Assembly (NCBI RefSeq): GCF_032854445.1 | Contig: NC_088306.1 | Location: 4,772,373-4,836,372, forward strand | Reading direction: 5' to 3' | Origin: Liolophura sinensis | Lineage: Eukaryota > Mollusca > Polyplacophora > Chitonida > Chitonidae | DNA: 64,000 nucleotides | Shown here: in pieces, positions 60,721 to 64,000 of the stretch | How the letters are laid out: every line of letters begins with the position of its first letter | How positions within the stretch are numbered: the first letter of the stretch is position 1 | Translations under genes and position numbers: made by a program | The notes under the pieces: generated by a model | The model's database searches: none | What the model was told of the DNA's origin: nothing | The model's input: only the letters and a program-made list of their open reading frames with translations

Positions 60721-63489
60721 ACCATTTCACACTCTGTATTCTGTTCACTGACCATTTCACACTCTGTATTATGTTCACTGACCATTCCACACTCTGTATT
60801 CTGTTCACCATCCATTCCACACTCTGTATTCTGTTCACTGACCATTTCACTCTCTGTATTATGTTCACCATCCATTCCACACTCTGTATTCTGTTCACCG
60901 ACCATTCCACACTCTGTATTCTGTTCACCAAACAGTCCACACTCTGTATGATGTTCACTGACCATTTCACACTCTGTATTCTGTTCACCTGCCATTCTAC
61001 ACTCTGTATTATGTTCACTGACCATTTCACACTCCGTATTATGTTCACCATCCATTCCACACTCTGTATTATGTTCACTGACCATTCCACACTCTGTATT
61101 ATGTTCACTGACCATTTCACACTCTGTATTATGTTCACCATCCATTCCACACTCTGTATTCTGTTCACCGACCATTCCACACTCTGTATTATGTTCACCA
61201 TCCAGTCCACACTCTGTATGATGTTCACTGACCATTTCACACTCTGTATTCTGTTCACCTGCCATTCTACATTCTGTATTATGTTCACTGACCATTTCAC
61301 ACTCTGTATTATGTTCACCATCCATTCCACACTTTGTATTATGTTCACCGACCATTCCACACTCTGTATTATGTTCACTGACCATTTCACACTCTGTATT
61401 ATGTTCACCATCCATTCCACACTCTGTATTCTGTTCACCATCCATTCCACACTCTGTATTATGTTCACTGACCATTTCACACTCTGTATTATGTTCACCA
61501 TCCATTCCACACTCTGTATTCTGTTCACCGACCATTCCACACTCTGTATTCTGTTCACCGACCATTCCACACTCTGTATTCTGTTCACTGACCATTTCAC
61601 ACTCTGTATTCTGTTCACCATCCATTCCACACTCTGTATTATGTTCACTGACCATTTCACACTCTGTATTCTGTTCACCATCCATTCCACACTCTGTATT
61701 ATGTTCACTGACCATTTCACACTCTGTATTCTGTTCACCATCCATTCCACACTCTGTATTATGTTCACCGACCATTCCACACTCTGTATTATGTTCACCA
61801 TCCATTCCACACTCTGTATTATGTTCACCGACCATTTCACACTCTGTATTATGTTCACTGACCATTTCACACTCTGTATTATGTTCACCATCCATTCCAC
61901 ACTCTGTATTCTGTTCACTGACCATTCCACACTCTGTATTATGTTCACTGACCATTCCACACTCTGTATTCTGTTCACTGACCATTTCACACTCTGTATT
62001 CTATTCACCTGCCATTCTACACTCTGTATTATGTTCACCAACCATTCCACACTCTGTATTATGTTCACTGACCATTTCACACTCTGTATTCTGTTCACTG
62101 ACCATTCCACACTCTGTATTATGTTCACTGACCATTTCACACTCTGTATTCTATTCACCTGCCATTCTACACTCTGTATTATGTTCACCAACCATTCCAC
62201 ACTCTGTATTATGTTCACTGACCATTTCACACTCTGTATTATGTTCACTGACCATTTCACACTCTGTATTCTATTCACCTGCCATTCTACACTCTGTATT
62301 ATGTTCACCGACCATTCCACACTCTGTATTCTGTTCACTGACCATTCCACACTCTGTATTCTATTCACCTGCCATTCTACACTCTGTATTATGTTCACCG
62401 ACCATTCCACACTCTGTATTATGTTCACTGACCATTCCACACTCTGTATTCTGTTCACTGACCATTCCACACTCTGTATTCTGTTCACCGACCATTCCAC
62501 ACTCTGTATTATGTTCACCGACCATTCCACACTGTATTATGTTCACTGACCATTTCACACTCTGTATTCTATTCACCTGCCATTCTACACTCTGTATTCT
62601 GTTCACTGACCATTTCACACTCTGTATTCTATTCACCTGCCATTCTACACTCTGTATTATGTTCACCGACCATTCCACACTCTGTATTTTGTTCACTGAC
62701 CATTCCACACTCTGTATTCTATTCACCTGCCATTCTACACTCTGTATTATGTTCACCGACCATTCCACACTCTGTATTATGTTCACTGACCATTCCACAC
62801 TCTGTATTATGTTCACTGACCATTCCACACTCTGTATTCTGTTCACCAACCATTTCACACTCTGTATTCTGTTCACCGACCATTCCACACTCTGTATTAT
62901 GTTCACTGACCATTTCACACTCTGTATTCTATTCACCTGCCATTCTACACTCTGTATTATGTTCACCGACCATTCCACACTCTGTATTCTGTTCACCGAC
63001 CATTCCACACTCTGTATTCTGTTCACCTGCCATTCCACACTCTGTATTATGTTCACCAACCATTCCACACTCTGTATTCTGTTCACCGACCATTCCACAC
63101 TCTGTATTATGTTCACCGACCATTCCACACTCTGTATTATGTTCACTGACCATTTCACACTCTGTATTATGTTCACTGACCATTCCACACTCTGTATTCT
63201 GTTCACCATCCATTCCACACTCTGTATTCTGTTCACCGACCATTCCACACTCTGTATTCTGTTCACCATCCATTCCACACTCTGTATTATGTTCACTGAC
63301 CATTTCACACTCTGTATTCTGTTCACCATCCATTCCACACTCTGTATTCTGTTCACCGACCATTCCACACTCTGTATTCTGTTCACCATCCAGTCCACAC
63401 TCTGTATTATGTTCACTGACCATTTCACACTCTGTATTCTGTTCACCTGCCATTCTACATCCTGTATTCTGTTTACATACCATTGGAAC

Positions 63490-64000
63490 CTAGCCTAGCC
63501 CTAGGCTGCAGCCTAAACATATGGTGCAGCCTAGCCATAGGGTGTAGCCTAGCCATAGGGTGTGGTGTAGCCAAACAGTGCAGTCTAGCCATACAGTGCA
63601 GCCAAGCCATACTATGCAGCCTAGCCACATGGTGGAGTGTAGCCCTACCGTACAATGTTGCCATACAGTATAGTGTAGCCATACGGTGCAGCCTAGCTAT
63701 ACGGTGTGGTGTAGCCATATGGTGTGGTGTAGCCAAATGGTCTAGCCTAGCCATATGGTGTAGTCTAGCCATACGGTGCGGCCTAGCCATACAGTGCAGC
63801 CTAGCAATATGGTGTAGCCTAGCCATATGGTGTAGCCTAGACATACAGTGTGGCGTAGCCATACGGTGTAGCCTAGCTATATGGTGTAGCCCAACCTAAC
63901 CATATGGTGTAGTGTAGCCATATGGTGCAGCCTAGCCATACGAAGCAGTGTAGCCATACAGTGTAGCCTAGCCATACGGTGCAGCCTAGCCAGAGGGTGT
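63490..64000. repeat. 18-bp tandem array, about 28 copies, running off the window
   Basis: The unit is TAGCCTAGCCATATGGTG and close variants (CATACGGTGCAGCCTAGC), at 18-bp spacing. It starts about 15 bp after the last 30-bp monomer and continues to the window edge. Six-residue periodic frames on both strands are artefacts. Confidence 0.92.

Larger units (their letters stand above)
34020..63475. repeat. Giant 30-bp satellite array, roughly 980 monomers
   Basis: The monomer is CACTCTGTATTCTGTTCACC followed by GACCATTCCA, 30 bp. Main subtypes differ at a few positions: TTCACTGACC, TTCACCGACC, TTCACCTGCC (with CATTCTA), TTCACCATCC and TTCACCAACC, each with TATTATG or TATTCTG. The left 0.9 kb is divergent and of variable unit length; the last ~50 bp also decay. 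Since 30 is divisible by three and the unit lacks stops in several frames, very long frames appear on both strands; these are not genes. If HLTF is intact, the array lies in one of its introns. Confidence 0.98.

Noticed and set aside
34308-63498. Very long open frames on both strands (up to 1790 codons) with 10-residue periodicity such as CILFTDHSTL
   Set aside because: They arise because a 30-bp satellite monomer is divisible by three and lacks stops in several frames on both strands. Frames change at the 1-2 bp deletions, and no frame has codon or composition signs of selection.
63473-63899. Six-residue periodic frames (CSLAIW / MARLHH types)
   Set aside because: Read-through of the 18-bp satellite on both strands.

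Overview
The window is eukaryotic nuclear DNA, most likely from a mollusc and plausibly an abalone-like gastropod. The reasons are spliced GT-AG genes, decayed Ty3/gypsy and DIRS-like retroelements, several tails and bodies of SINEs typical of molluscs (ends such as CGTAAAACACCAA...AAATAAATAAA), and one element ending in GACGTTAAACCCCAATCACTCACTCA, which I know from abalone repeats. There are no operons, ribosome binding sites or other prokaryotic features.

Layout. 1-3.5 kb: a decayed minus-strand Ty3/gypsy element (LTR end, primer binding site, gag, protease, RT, RNase H, integrase), with a SINE tail at the window edge. 3.5-8.2 kb: non-coding DNA with small repeats and a 30-bp inverted repeat. 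8.2-11.0 kb: a plus-strand C2H2 zinc-finger gene with about 19 finger units (seven nearly identical), preceded by an 18-residue peptide repeat. 11.4-12.6 kb: two minisatellites, one split by an abalone-type SINE. 12.7-16.7 kb: retroelement debris, including a DIRS-like reverse transcriptase fragment, and a molluscan SINE. 16.7-21.2 kb: mostly unassigned, with a palindrome-rich patch and a 43-bp minisatellite.

21.4-33.6 kb: the eight 3'-terminal coding exons of HLTF, a SNF2/RING DNA translocase and ubiquitin ligase, on the minus strand. I reconstructed all seven introns with canonical GT-AG ends and consistent phases. Together the exons cover the end of helicase lobe 1, the complete C3HC4 RING, helicase lobe 2 and the C-terminus (about 390 residues). 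The 5' exons are not in the window. They should lie beyond position 64000, which would put the remaining 30 kb inside one HLTF intron.

34.0-63.5 kb: a tandem array of roughly 980 copies of a 30-bp monomer, with monomer subtypes and kilobase-scale higher-order duplications. It is followed by an 18-bp array that runs off the right edge.

The main observation is that HLTF is threaded with minisatellites seeded at its exon edges. A 37-bp array (about 71 copies) repeats the end of one exon plus its splice donor. An 88-bp array (about 15 copies) repeats a splice acceptor plus the first 37 coding bases. A 57-bp array repeats another donor. A 49-bp array repeats the coding end and stop codon into the 3' UTR. 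An 80-bp array stops 11 bases short of the last acceptor. The gene therefore sits among dozens of decoy splice sites, several of which would add an early stop codon if used.
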